Origin: Istiophorus platypterus
Taxonomy: Eukaryota > Chordata > Actinopteri > Istiophoriformes > Istiophoridae
Assembly: GCA_016859345.1 (NCBI GenBank)
Contig: CM029121.1
Coordinates: forward strand, 26,002,675 to 26,066,674
Reading direction: 5' to 3'
Length of the DNA stretch: 64,000 bases
Numbering within the stretch: position 1 is the first letter of the stretch; each line of letters begins with the position of its first letter. The position numbers and the translations under genes are program-made. The notes under the pieces are model-generated. The model saw only the letters and a list, made by a program, of their open reading frames with translations, was not told the origin of the DNA and did not search any database. This document shows, in pieces, positions 36,801 through 45,500 of this stretch.

Positions 36801-37640
36801 TATCAGGTTTGTAATGGGAGACGGGGTGTTCTGCGTTCGGTCTCATTCCCCTTCCTTTCTGGGAAAATTGAACAGTCACCATAGCTTGTGCTTTTTCACT
36901 GTGTATGGAAAGACGATTGTTTAAAACAATCCTTTCACACATTTTTCTGAAACTTTGAGTCACTGATTTACTTATCGAATTTCTGGGCTGAGAAATGTCG
37001 CCGTCCAAAATGAGACACCACGTTTTCCTTCCAGAAATGAATCATGCGAAACCTTGACTCTCATGTTGAAAAAAAAAAATCTGCAGCACAGGATTTTCGT
37101 CATGACGTAGAATTTTTTTGTTTGTTTGTTTTTTTCGGGGCCAGTCATGCTTAGTCATGCTGGATGGATGTTACATTTTTAAAAACACGGCTGGTAGTTT
37201 ATTAAAAGAAAACAACGGACCTTTTCTGACTTTCTATGGCTCACAGAAAAAAAACAGTCAAACATAAATTGCAATCCCCCTCTCTCTTCTTTTATTTTTT
37301 TTTTAATCTTTGGTATTTTAAAGGACAATTTGACGAATAATGTAAATAATTTTTAAGTGACGCTTTTAGTACATTTTTCCTACACATTCAGCCTCCGGCA
37401 GCAAAATCGTTTGTCAATCTCAACACCCAGGCTCTTCAAAACCTGGAAATAATACGGATTTATCCGACTGAATTTTTGTGTGTGTTACTCGTTTTCCAGA
37501 CGGCCATCAACGAGAATTACCAGACCATGTCGGACACTACCTTCAAAGCCTTACGCCGCCAGCTTCCTGTGACGCGCACCAAGATCGACTGGAACAAGAT
37601 CCTGAGCTACAAGATCGGCAAGGAGATGCAGAACGCTTAG
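17923..37640 (+). CDS. capza2: capza2, F-actin-capping protein subunit alpha-2 (CapZ alpha-2)
   Basis: CapZ alpha pairs with CapZ beta and caps actin filament barbed ends at the cortex, in dynactin and at muscle Z-discs. Nine coding exons are clear: 17923-17961, 29525-29588, 31858-31921, 32870-33076, 34241-34320, 35873-35951, 36304-36375, 36744-36806 and 37500-37640. They give MADHEEQLSDEEK at the start, FNGRWRSEWKFTISPSTTQV in the middle, and the actin-binding tentacle ending KILSYKIGKEMQNA. These sum to 809 nt. The family length of 286 residues needs a further 52-nt exon 3, for which only a degenerate candidate is found at 31265. All other phases agree. KIEGYEEQ, HDVDG and position next to met favour alpha-2 over alpha-1. 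Confidence 0.95.
20576..20600 (+). repeat. (GA)n microsatellite
   Basis: About 12 AG units directly after a T-rich run in capza2 intron 1. Confidence 0.95.
23390..23560 (+). mobile_element. possible tRNA-derived SINE fragment
   Basis: The segment GTGGCAGAGCGAGGGACTGA followed by GCAAGGTCATGAGTTCGGCC has the spacing of a tRNA-like A region and B box (GGTTCGANTCC). B-box matches are imperfect. No clear A-tail or target duplication was seen. Confidence 0.4.
25085..25170 (+). repeat. short teleost interspersed-repeat remnant
   Basis: TTAAACGATTAATCAGTTATC and the following TTTCTGTCGATGGACTCATC resemble a very common fish repeat built on CGATTAATCGATTA and TTCTGTCGATCGACTAATC. It is too short to class further. 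Confidence 0.35.
26656..26790 (+). mobile_element. SINE/L2-type 3' tail fragment
   Basis: ATAGACTGGCAGCCAGTTAG, then GTGTACCCTGCCTGTTGCC, then CCCCCTGTGACCCCGAATAG and GAAGCGGATCAGAAACATGG follow the order of the conserved 3' domain common in fish SINEs and L2-like LINEs (consensus AATAGACTGG.GACCTGTCC, TGACCCTGAA.AGGATAAGCGG). It sits in capza2 intron 1. Confidence 0.65.
27803..27877 (+). repeat. (CA)n microsatellite, interrupted
   Basis: About 36 CA units with one CTCAAA interruption, in capza2 intron 1. Confidence 0.97.
28293..28362 (+). repeat. 35-bp perfect tandem duplication
   Basis: The unit beginning GTGTTTACATTGTGAATTTC occurs twice in a row with no visible mismatch, followed by the start of a third copy (GCGTTTAC). 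It lies in capza2 intron 1. Confidence 0.95.
28421..29018 (+). mobile_element. near-complete MITE-like element (teleost GGTGGAAAGTAACT family)
   Basis: The left end GGTGGAGGAAGTATTCAGAT and the right end TACTAGTAACTTTCCACCAC form imperfect terminal inverted repeats. Inside are AGTACAAAAGTATTA and GTGGAGTAGAAGTATAAAGT blocks typical of this family. There is no coding capacity, so it is a non-autonomous DNA element. The superfamily is not proven; no target duplication was identified. Confidence 0.65.
29525..29588 (+). CDS. capza2: capza2 exon 2
   Basis: The acceptor is TTGTTTTGCAG and the donor GTCAGT. It encodes VRIAANFVIHAPPGEFNEVF and N, then the first base of an Asp codon (phase 1). It is close to the human exon. 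Confidence 0.96.
29589..31857 (+). other. capza2: capza2 interval between exons 2 and 4
   Basis: 2.3 kb in which exon 3 must lie. Apart from the candidate at 31265, no sequence able to encode the family motif DVRLLLNNDNLLREGAAH is visible. It also has G and C runs, a short interrupted (CA)n near 30993-31017, (ATT)n at 31607-31625, and a possible SINE/LINE tail at 31735-31797 (CTATTTAAATAAACCTGACT). Confidence 0.8.
31265..31301 (+). pseudogene. capza2: capza2 exon 3 candidate, degenerate
   Basis: The acceptor TTGCCTCCTCAG is followed by codons giving (D)VRLLTNSNLLRE, recognisably the family segment DVRLLLNNDNLLREGAAH. However, one codon is missing, two residues are changed, and the end GAAH with its donor is absent. 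The only phase-compatible GT nearby (GA|GTTGCT after 31301) gives a 37-nt exon instead of 52 and a weak donor. It could be a real but altered exon, a sequence error, or a dead exon copy with the true one missing from the assembly. I class it as broken but do not claim the gene is dead. Confidence 0.5.
31858..31921 (+). CDS. capza2: capza2 exon 4
   Basis: A long T-rich tract and TTTACAG precede it; the donor is GTGAAT. The first base T finishes a codon begun with two bases in exon 3; it then encodes AFAQYNLDQFTPVKIEGYEE and Q. Skipping exon 3 would put this exon out of frame. Confidence 0.96.
31922..32869 (+). other. capza2: capza2 intron 4
   Basis: No exon or mobile element was recognised. 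It ends in a strong polypyrimidine tract (32745-32865). Confidence 0.85.
32870..33076 (+). CDS. capza2: capza2 exon 5
   Basis: The acceptor is CCACCCCAG and the donor GTACGT. Its 69 codons start VLITEHGDLGNGRVLDPKNK, include ISFKFDHLRKEASDPRPHDV and end AYVKEHYPSGVCT. It covers the central part of the CapZ alpha fold; DGSLEGWRSAVDT is the least conserved part. Confidence 0.97.
33077..34240 (+). other. capza2: capza2 intron 5
   Basis: AT-rich, with no exon, gene or clear repeat seen. It ends in a C run and T run followed by TTCCTTGCAG. Confidence 0.85.
34241..34320 (+). CDS. capza2: capza2 exon 6
   Basis: It encodes IYGKTIDGHQTIIVCIECHQ and FQPKNF plus the first two bases of a Trp codon. The donor is GTGCGT. 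Confidence 0.97.
34321..35872 (+). other. capza2: capza2 intron 6
   Basis: No exon was seen. It contains T runs, a G run near 34728, and a non-repetitive block at 34560-34720 rich in TAATTG-type homeodomain cores, a candidate conserved element. Confidence 0.8.
35873..35951 (+). CDS. capza2: capza2 exon 7
   Basis: The acceptor is CTTTGTGCAG and the donor GTATCG. It completes Trp and encodes NGRWRSEWKFTISPSTTQVA and GIMKIQ, a highly conserved CapZ alpha signature. Confidence 0.97.
36304..36375 (+). CDS. capza2: capza2 exon 8
   Basis: The acceptor is ATCTCTCCAG and the donor GTGAGT. It encodes VHYYEDGNVQLVSHKEVQES and MSVS in phase 0. Confidence 0.97.
36744..36806 (+). CDS. capza2: capza2 exon 9
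   Basis: The acceptor is CATCTTTCAG and the donor GTTTGT. It encodes NEASTAKEFVKIMEAAENDY and Q in phase 0. Confidence 0.97.
36807..37499 (+). other. capza2: capza2 intron 9
   Basis: AT-rich with several A and T runs; nothing else recognised. It ends GTTTTCCAG. Confidence 0.85.
37500..37640 (+). CDS. capza2: capza2 exon 10 (terminal coding exon)
   Basis: It encodes TAINENYQTMSDTTFKALRR, QLPVTRTKIDWNKILSYKIG and KEMQNA, then TAG at 37638-37640. The C-terminal helix (tentacle) that binds actin is intact and nearly identical to the human one. Confidence 0.98.
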   Translation, partial: TAINENYQTMSDTTFKALRRQLPVTRTKIDWNKILSYKIGKEMQNA

Positions 37641-38720
37641 GAAAAAAAACAAACAAACAAAAAAAACGACAACAACAACGGAGAAGATAAACAGACAACC
37701 CCCACCCCTCCCCCAACCCCTACCCAAACAACATTGCATGACTGGATAGTTGTATCGTCTTTGTACAAAAAAAAAAAAAGATTAGAGAAACAGGGGCAAA
37801 GAAAGGGTTTGGTCTCATAGTCGGATGTCACCTCACACATTGGATGTCTACTTTTATGGATGTTATTATTTTTTTGTTTTCATTTTTGTTTTTATACAGA
37901 CACCGTCAACTCACCTGTATAATGAATCTATGATGATGATAATCGTATTTTGGGGAAAATATATATAACATGAGGAAATAATTACATAGACATAGGAAAA
38001 CTGAGGGGGGCGGACACTTGTATGCAAAAAAAGAAACCACAAAAAAACAAAACACACACCCTTATAAAAAAAAAAACTATCACGTGTGCAATATTTATTG
38101 TGTCGGTGAGACCATGCCTTTTTGATTTGACCTGCTTTTAAAAAAAAAACACAAAAACTTAAAAAAAAAACGGTTTGAACTTCAACATGATGCTGAAAAA
38201 CAAATGGGAGACTTTTTTCCTTTTTTTTTTTTTTTTTGGTCTGCATTTTACTAAAGATCTCAGATGTTATGACTGATTAAGAAGACGACCCCCTTCACTT
38301 CACGGTTAATGTCCGATACGGTCAATGACAACGAGAAGAAGAAGAGAGAAAAAAAAATAGGAGGAATTTCTCTGTTTTCATTGACTGGCATCTTCGGCAC
38401 AAGCAGTCACCGCTGTCGGCCACTCGATGTTCTCGTTCCTCTATTTTCGGTACTCCCCACCCTCCCCCACCCTCACCCCCACCCCCAGCTCCAGCCCACC
38501 CTCAAGCACGCAGTGCTCCTGGCTAAATTGCATTTTTGTTTTTCTTTTCATTTAATTTTTCTTTCTTTCTTTTTTTTTTTTTGACTTGACATCCTTCGAA
38601 CTCCCCCTCGAGTGCAGGGAGTTCCGCGACCACTTTAACAAAGCTTGATTAACAGTCATCAATCGCTGAGTAATGTGCGTAATGTCCAATTTACAATAAA
38701 ATCCAAAAAAAGTATCACTT
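37641..38720 (+). other. capza2: capza2 3' untranslated region
   Basis: AT-rich, with many A and T homopolymers and a C-rich patch at 38455-38500. It ends with AATAAA at 38695-38700. The cleavage site near 38720 is inferred. Confidence 0.75.
38695..38700 (+). terminator. capza2: capza2 polyadenylation signal
   Basis: AATAAA in TTTACAATAAAATCC, about 1.06 kb after the stop codon. Confidence 0.65.
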
Positions 38721-40300
38721 TCTCCTTCAGTGCTTATTTTTAATTAAAAAAAACAAAACAAAAAAAAACAGGACCTGACTGTATTATATAATATCGAGGC
38801 ACATTGTAATATATATATACCTGTATGAAAACATCCATGTCTGTCGGTTTGGTGATTTATTGCCATGAGAGTAATTGTAATTCAGTCACAAATATGTTGG
38901 ATTAAATGACAAATTTTCTATTTACTGACTCACTCATAATTTCTGATATGCTTTTATTATGACGCAGGAATTAAAAAAAAAAACAAACTCAAAAATAATT
39001 GTAAAGAATTTTAAGTTGGGGGTCCTGGACCTTCTCACACCTGCACTTCACTACAGGGATTATCTCACTGCACTTTGTCCCCTAGCTGATTCATTTGTTA
39101 GACATTACCAGAGAGATCCCAGGAGAACATCAGCAGTGAAACCAAAACATCCCCTTGATGGTGAGGGAATAAAAATTCATGAATAAGGGAACTAATTGGA
39201 ATGATGAATTTTAACACAATTACCAATTTACCGGATGCACAAATCATTTACCAGTACCACAGTAACATGACTGTCCATAAATACTCAGCAGAATATTCTA
39301 ATACACCATAAAAGAAAATTGCAGAAAAGGTGTTTTTTCTTTTCCGTGTGATTCATGTATTAATTCGCTGATTTTTTTTTTTTTAAGATTTGGAGAATGG
39401 TGGGAACATTATAAATCTGCATCGGTACTGAGACTTATTTTGCAGGTATGAGCATGAACAGCAGAATCTGGGTTGGATGAAAGGTAAAGTAATTTAAGGA
39501 ACTGTCATGATGCCTTTTAAAATACGTGAATCCAACCGATGAAATTTTCATTTGTCAAACTTTCGGTATGAATCAGATTTGAGTAGTGACGGTACTTCCT
39601 CTACACATTACATAACTAAACTTAATAAAGTAATAAAATTTAAACAATTGGCTAAAATTCTGTCGGGTTAAAGGTCAGAGGGAGTTTTATTAATCTGAGG
39701 ACACATTTCTTCATCACGGCAAAGAAAGAAGCAAAGTAAAAAATAAAGCTACTAGTATTTTGTGAGTCATTTAAGAGTGAATTAAAAAGTGATCCTCAAA
39801 CTAGCAAGAATGTTGCTGTTATCTTTTGTTTTTGTCTGAAAATCTCCATGGTAAAGAATGGAGACTGAAATCTTGATATCTATTGCATTATATGTCAGGG
39901 CAGTGAAAAAATTAAAAGCCCTCTTTTTTATTTGGAACATCACATTATTTGATTTACATCAAAATCTTGCAGTAGTTTCCCTTGGTTCACCTCGTTAATT
40001 CTCCTATTATAAACCACCATTGTACAATTTAGTCTTTAGTTTTACCTCTGCTCTTCTGTTCTAGACACGAGATATTATTGACATCTATCTATGTAGGAAC
40101 ATTTAACGGTGACATTTTTAAATACCCGTGTGATATAACTGGTACAAATCAAAAATGCAACGATAACGACGACTGAATTTCGGACGTTTCTACAAACGGG
40201 CGACCACTTGCTAACGCTCGCACCTGCTCGTAAACACAACGGGCGTTTATTTGTGTATTATTTCATGTTTTGATAAAAGCTGAAGAGGAAAAAATGATAA
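38721..40300. other. intergenic, capza2-st7, AT-rich part
   Basis: No gene or clear element was seen. It is AT-rich, with A and T homopolymers. Confidence 0.7.
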
Positions 40301-40463
40301 GATTTTAATTACGGCGAAAAACACCTCGGGACACAGGTAGATCGGTGACAGCGACATCCCGAGGAGGACGGAGCCAACTGGCCGGGGTTAGCCCACCGGC
40401 GGCTAACGGCTAGCTGTAGGGCTAAAGCTAGCCGACACGTCCGCACCACACTCACACACAGGG

Positions 40464-40490
40464 AGACGGAGAGACAGAGAGAGAGAGAGG

Positions 40491-40552
<62 letters not shown>

Positions 40553-40557
40553 GAGAC
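40464..40557 (+). repeat. (GA)n microsatellite
   Basis: A long purine tract, mainly GA units with GGG and ACA interruptions, inside the GC-rich island. Confidence 0.97.
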
Positions 40558-40698
40558 AGTCCGCCGCCGCTGCCGCTGGGGACCAGACACATGTTGACCA
40601 GCGGGTGAAGAAATGCTAGCTACGGATCAGGCTCCAGCCGGCTGTCGCACACACTGACTGAGGTAAACGCTCTCCCCCTCTCTCCCCCTCTCTCCCCC

Positions 40699-40734
<36 letters not shown>

Positions 40735-41159
40735 TGCGAATGTCGCCCCCCCCTTAATGCCGCCATTAGCAGCTCAGCCTCCACTGTAACTATAAACTTT
40801 AAAAGCCGCAGCCGGCTCACGTTAGCGCTTAGCTTAGCAGGGGGAGCGGCTAACGCTTTAGCCCCCGTTTAAATGGGAGAAAAGACAGTCACTCATACCC
40901 GGGGACGAGGAGGGTGGTCGGGGCGGTGGTGGCGGTGGACGGCGGTGGACGGGGCTGGACGGGGCTGGGGGCTTAATGCACAACCAGAGCATCGGTTGGA
41001 TTATTCCCGTGATTAACTTTTCCGTCGCCCCGGCACCGCAAGCCGAACTCCCGGGGAGCCGGCGGCGGGTCGGTGGCCGCATCTCGCTTCTCGGTGCCGC
41101 AGAGTTGGCGGCGTCAGTCGCGACCCGCGGTCGTTGTTACTCCACGGTGTCTTTGACCA

Positions 41160-41200
41160 GGTGTTGGTGTTGTTGTTGTTGTTGTTGTCGTTGTTGTTCT
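41160..41200 (+). repeat. (GTT)n trinucleotide repeat
   Basis: Repeated TTG/GTT units with one GTC interruption, at the 3' side of the GC-rich island. Confidence 0.9.
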
Positions 41201-42079
41201 ACCTGAGAGGTCCCGTCTGTCAGAGATGCACTGGAAGCAAACTTCAGAAAAATGAAAACTTTGGTCCAGGGTTTACCACTGCTTGTAACCCCCCCCCCCC
41301 CGGACCTGAAGGGTTCGCCGCTTCCAGGGCTCCCGGCGTCGGCTCAGCGGTGATGAGCCTCCTGTGACCGTGTGCCGAGCAGCAGATGGAAGAATGTGCT
41401 CTTTGAGCGAGCAAGCTGACTGGAGATAGGGGCAGGGGGAAAGCCTTGAGGAAAACACACACACACGTAAGGTGGTCTTAAAATAAGAGTGTGTGCATGG
41501 ACGGACAGGTGGACAGACTAGAGGATCAAGTGGACGGCTTCGGTGCGTCGATCTTGCGCGTCTCTGGGACTCTTCTGGATGGACGGGCCCCGTCACGTCG
41601 TCGCCCCAGAGGAAACCAGGACAGTGATCACCCGGAGCATCTTTGTATATGATCCGCAGTGTCCCTTACCTCCATGGGGACAAGTGGACCAGCAAAATGC
41701 CCCCCCCCCTAACACAGCACACCAGGTCCACTCTTATTCCCCCCTGCCCTTTCAGCTCCTCACTGTAGGGGATCCAGCATTCACTTTCAGTGTACGCCAC
41801 ATGTGCACTCACCCACTGTCCCACTCGTCCCACTAGAACATGTTAAGGGATGACTCATCTGTCTATATCTTACTTTTTTCTTCTTCTTCCCCAATTCTCT
41901 TGTAGACCAGGGCTGTGGTTTCTGCACCCCTGAGCTCTCAAAAAGTGCATTCATCATTGTAATGAGGTGTTTATGTGCTGCAGCCCTACTTTAATACCCC
42001 TCTCTCTGTGTGATCGTGGGTTTCTTTAACCCCTGCGTTGACATTTTGAGTCACCCGGGGAAAGACTTGCTCCCGTTCC

Positions 42080-42110
<31 letters not shown>

Positions 42111-42530
42111 CACCAATTGCACCAACACCGCAATGAGCTGGCGACCAGAGTTTCCACCCCCCCCAGGTTTCATGACAGGTCGAGCAGCCGTTGCAAATGA
42201 AGCTCCTGCCATCTGCGCCTCAGCAGTGCGTCATCCCACAGTGTCGCGTAGATCTTTTCCCAGGGTCTGTATGATACGAAGTCAGAGTGACCTGGGCCCG
42301 CTCGGCGTTTTTACACTTGCCGCACAGCACGATTGGATGCAAGTTGCTTTAACGTACTATGCAGTGCGCCTGTGCCGAAGCATCGCACTCGTTATGTTTC
42401 CCCACTCATTTGTTCAGGTTTTTCTTTTCATTTTTCAGCCACGGAAAAGGTTTACCCATCAGGTTTGATGTGGCATTGCCGATGCTGACGCTCACACCGT
42501 CTCTTTCTGCACACAGGAAGATGTTCATGC

Positions 42531-42567
<37 letters not shown>
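42531..42567 (+). repeat. (TG)n(CG)n microsatellite
   Basis: About 14 GT units followed by CGCGCGCG, a purine-pyrimidine alternation able to form Z-DNA. Confidence 0.95.
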
Positions 42568-42568
<1 letters not shown>

Positions 42569-45500
42569 GCTGGTGCCTCCTGGGTGGCAGCCTGACAAAT
42601 CCCCCAGGCATCCTACATAAGTCTCGGAAATGCACAGAAGATATATATTTGAATCGTTTCCAGTTCTCCAAAGTTATTAAACATGGCTCCATACCCCTGA
42701 TAAATATTACAGCTCAATTATTGCCCACCCGCTCTCAGCATATATCATTACTATCATTCTGTTATTTCTGGTAATCGTAAGTAAACGTACAGCACTAATG
42801 ATGTTATGTTGAATCCAGACCTTTTTACTGTGCTGGTGGCCTCCTGTAAACCGGTGCTTATACTTAACACCCAGCCAAAGCCTGAAATCAGCCTCTGCTC
42901 AGCACCAAAAATGCATAAAATAGCTAATATGTGCATGTGTTGACTTACATTCAGTATCTTACAGTTTTTATGGTCTCGTCAAACTTTCAAGATGGTACAA
43001 ACTGAAATGATTTCTTCTTTAGTATATGGTTAATTACAAACTTCATCTGTTTTAGATTTAAGCGAGATACTGTGCAGTGTACAGATGTCATATTGCATAT
43101 TGACACCAGCTTTCCAGTGATTGGGGACAGTGGTCTCAGACTTTATGACCCCTATTTATATGAGGTATTTAAATTTCTTCTCGACTGATCATTAGCTGAT
43201 GCATGAAAATGTGTTTAATTTTTTTAAACTATGTGCAACAACAGAATATTTTCATAGTCAAATGAACCTTTTCAGTACCTCTGATATGTGAGATTCTGCA
43301 ATTCTGAACCACGTGTGTAGTTTATGGTGGACAAACATGCGTTATTATCATGATATCATGGAAGCAAAAAGGAGTTTTTGACCTTGGTTGCATAAAGCTT
43401 AAGCGTGACCCCCCCCCTCAAAAAAAAAAAAATTTAGACTAATGGCTAATGACATGCAGGCGGTTGCTCTCTGCTGTCTGTATTATTGCAGCTAGCTGTA
43501 TGTGATAAACCCTCAGCTTAGAATAAAGTGTCAAAGTGATGACACATTGACTTTCTCTTCCCCTTTACACAACAGTACATACGACCGATGTGCTCCCCCC
43601 GACGTGAAAATAAATTTGATTCTTGAACTGCTGGAATCCACCTTGGGTCTATGGACAGTTTGTCATGTCAGCCACTTCCTCTCTGCTCGCCCCCTGATTT
43701 TAATTCCCCTAATGGTTTGGTGGTTTTCTTGCATTTCCCAGAATTATTTTGGCATCCCCCCGGAGAATCTGCCTGGTGCTGCTACATCCTTCTTAGGTGG
43801 AAAAGTTAAAAGCAAAAGCAGTAGCTCTAATAACGGCAGGACAGAGACTGATCTCCCTTCAGGGGAATAAAGTAAGACTTGTGTCCTCTACTCACAGCAA
43901 CTGTTGTTCGGCGTCTTTGTGTAGATAAAATATCAAGGCTACTATTTCCTGGTGTCTCCTTTCAATCAATATCTCTCTGTGTGGTTGTTGAACATCTCTT
44001 TAGTAAGTAAAGCCCCAGTTCCTCCAACAAAACTTGACAGTTTTTATTAATGTTTTACTTGAGAAATCTCTGGAGTCTTCCATTCAAACTACGCTGAAAG
44101 AGTTACAGTCAAAACCTTGTGACTTTTGTTTAGTCAACACAGAAAATTGTATTACTTTTAACATAAAAAACTAAATATATAAAATCAAGTTTAAATTATC
44201 TACTTATTGAGTTCATTACTTGTATTCGTAGCTACAGCACCAGTAGCTCATGAGCCATGTCACCCTTTCAGTTTTCGACCTGGGATTAAATCCGTGTTCG
44301 CTGTCGGTCTGAATGGGTCGGAACCGGATCTTGGACCAACCACAGGTTTGACATGAAATGATTAAAAACACATTAAGCTAGTTACCTTGAGGAACAGCCA
44401 GAGGATTCATATACATTTATGATTCTCATATCACCTTTGACTTGAAGTCTTTTTCGGCTCTCAGCGAAGTTGCTGCATTAATTTTTATCATGGTCAGTTC
44501 AACGACTCACCAGATAAATAAATGGTTACAAAGTTTAAGGACTATGTTTTCACTGTCGTGTTAAAATCCCTGTGTAAATATTGCAACGACCAGTTAATGA
44601 GCCAATTAGTTTTACAACTTTTTGTTTTGCTGTGCATCTGTGGGTGTGTGTGTGTGTGGGGGGGGAGACCAGTTGCCATAGAAATGATAAAAATAGAGAG
44701 ACTGAGAGAGTGACGATCATGTCCTGAACTCAAAAATGCAGCATATTATGTGCCTGCAGTGCACTGTGGTGTATTTGGGCTGTAGTTGGTGGTTAAATTG
44801 GTATTTGCACAGTTTCTGTGATGGGTTCCTTCCTATGTATGTGTCAGTGCTCTAGGAAAAAGATGAAAAAAAAAATTGTTTGATTCTGTTGAACTGATAC
44901 CAAGACCTGTCGTTCACTGTTCATATATCTCAGAAACTCAAGTTGATTCTACTCAATGTTATACCGTTTAAAAAATTCTCCCAGAAATGCTTTAGATCAA
45001 CATAGGCTGTTGACAGTGTTGGAATGTCTCAGCACAGTCATCATTCAAAATCACTGATAATGGAGCTCTTAGAGTGGACAAATGACAGCGAGCCATTTAT
45101 AATGTGTTGGTACCACCATTATCACTCACTTAATAAGGTGTTAAATGTATATTCTCCTCTAGTTTTAGTATATACAATATATAAGATGTTTTAGAGATAT
45201 GTTCTTGATCATGAAACAAACCCGAAACATGTTGCACAACTCTTATCGTTTATTTATCAAGCCTTTGTGGCTGTCATGCTTTTACTGGGTTGGTGTTGTG
45301 AAGTTGTCTCCAGTTTCCTTCCATAAGTGTCACTGATGTTGGTTACAGATGACAGATTACAGATGACACCCCCTTTATCTCTTGTAAGTCCCATGACTAA
45401 ATTGTAGAAAGGAAAAAAATAAACTTCAAAACATGGTTCTGATAAGGACGTGACCGCGAATAAAGCATAGTCTTCTGGAGAAGGGAGTGAGACATGTTTT

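Larger units (their letters stand above)
40300..41400 (+). promoter_or_regulatory. GC-rich, CpG-containing promoter-like island
   Basis: An abrupt rise in GC and CpG, with GGCTAACGGCTAGC-type motifs, a long (GA)n, (CCG)n-like CCGCCGCCGCTGCCGCTG, and a possible donor GAG|GTAAAC after 40662. No convincing protein-coding exon was seen on either strand. It may be an upstream alternative promoter or non-coding first exon of st7, or the start of an unannotated transcript. The orientation given is a guess based on the possible donor. Confidence 0.5.

Noticed and set aside
44219..44320. tRNA-like string AGTAGCTCATGAGC ... TTTCGACCTGGGATTAAATCC
   Set aside because: It cannot be folded by eye into a cloverleaf and the B box is poor.
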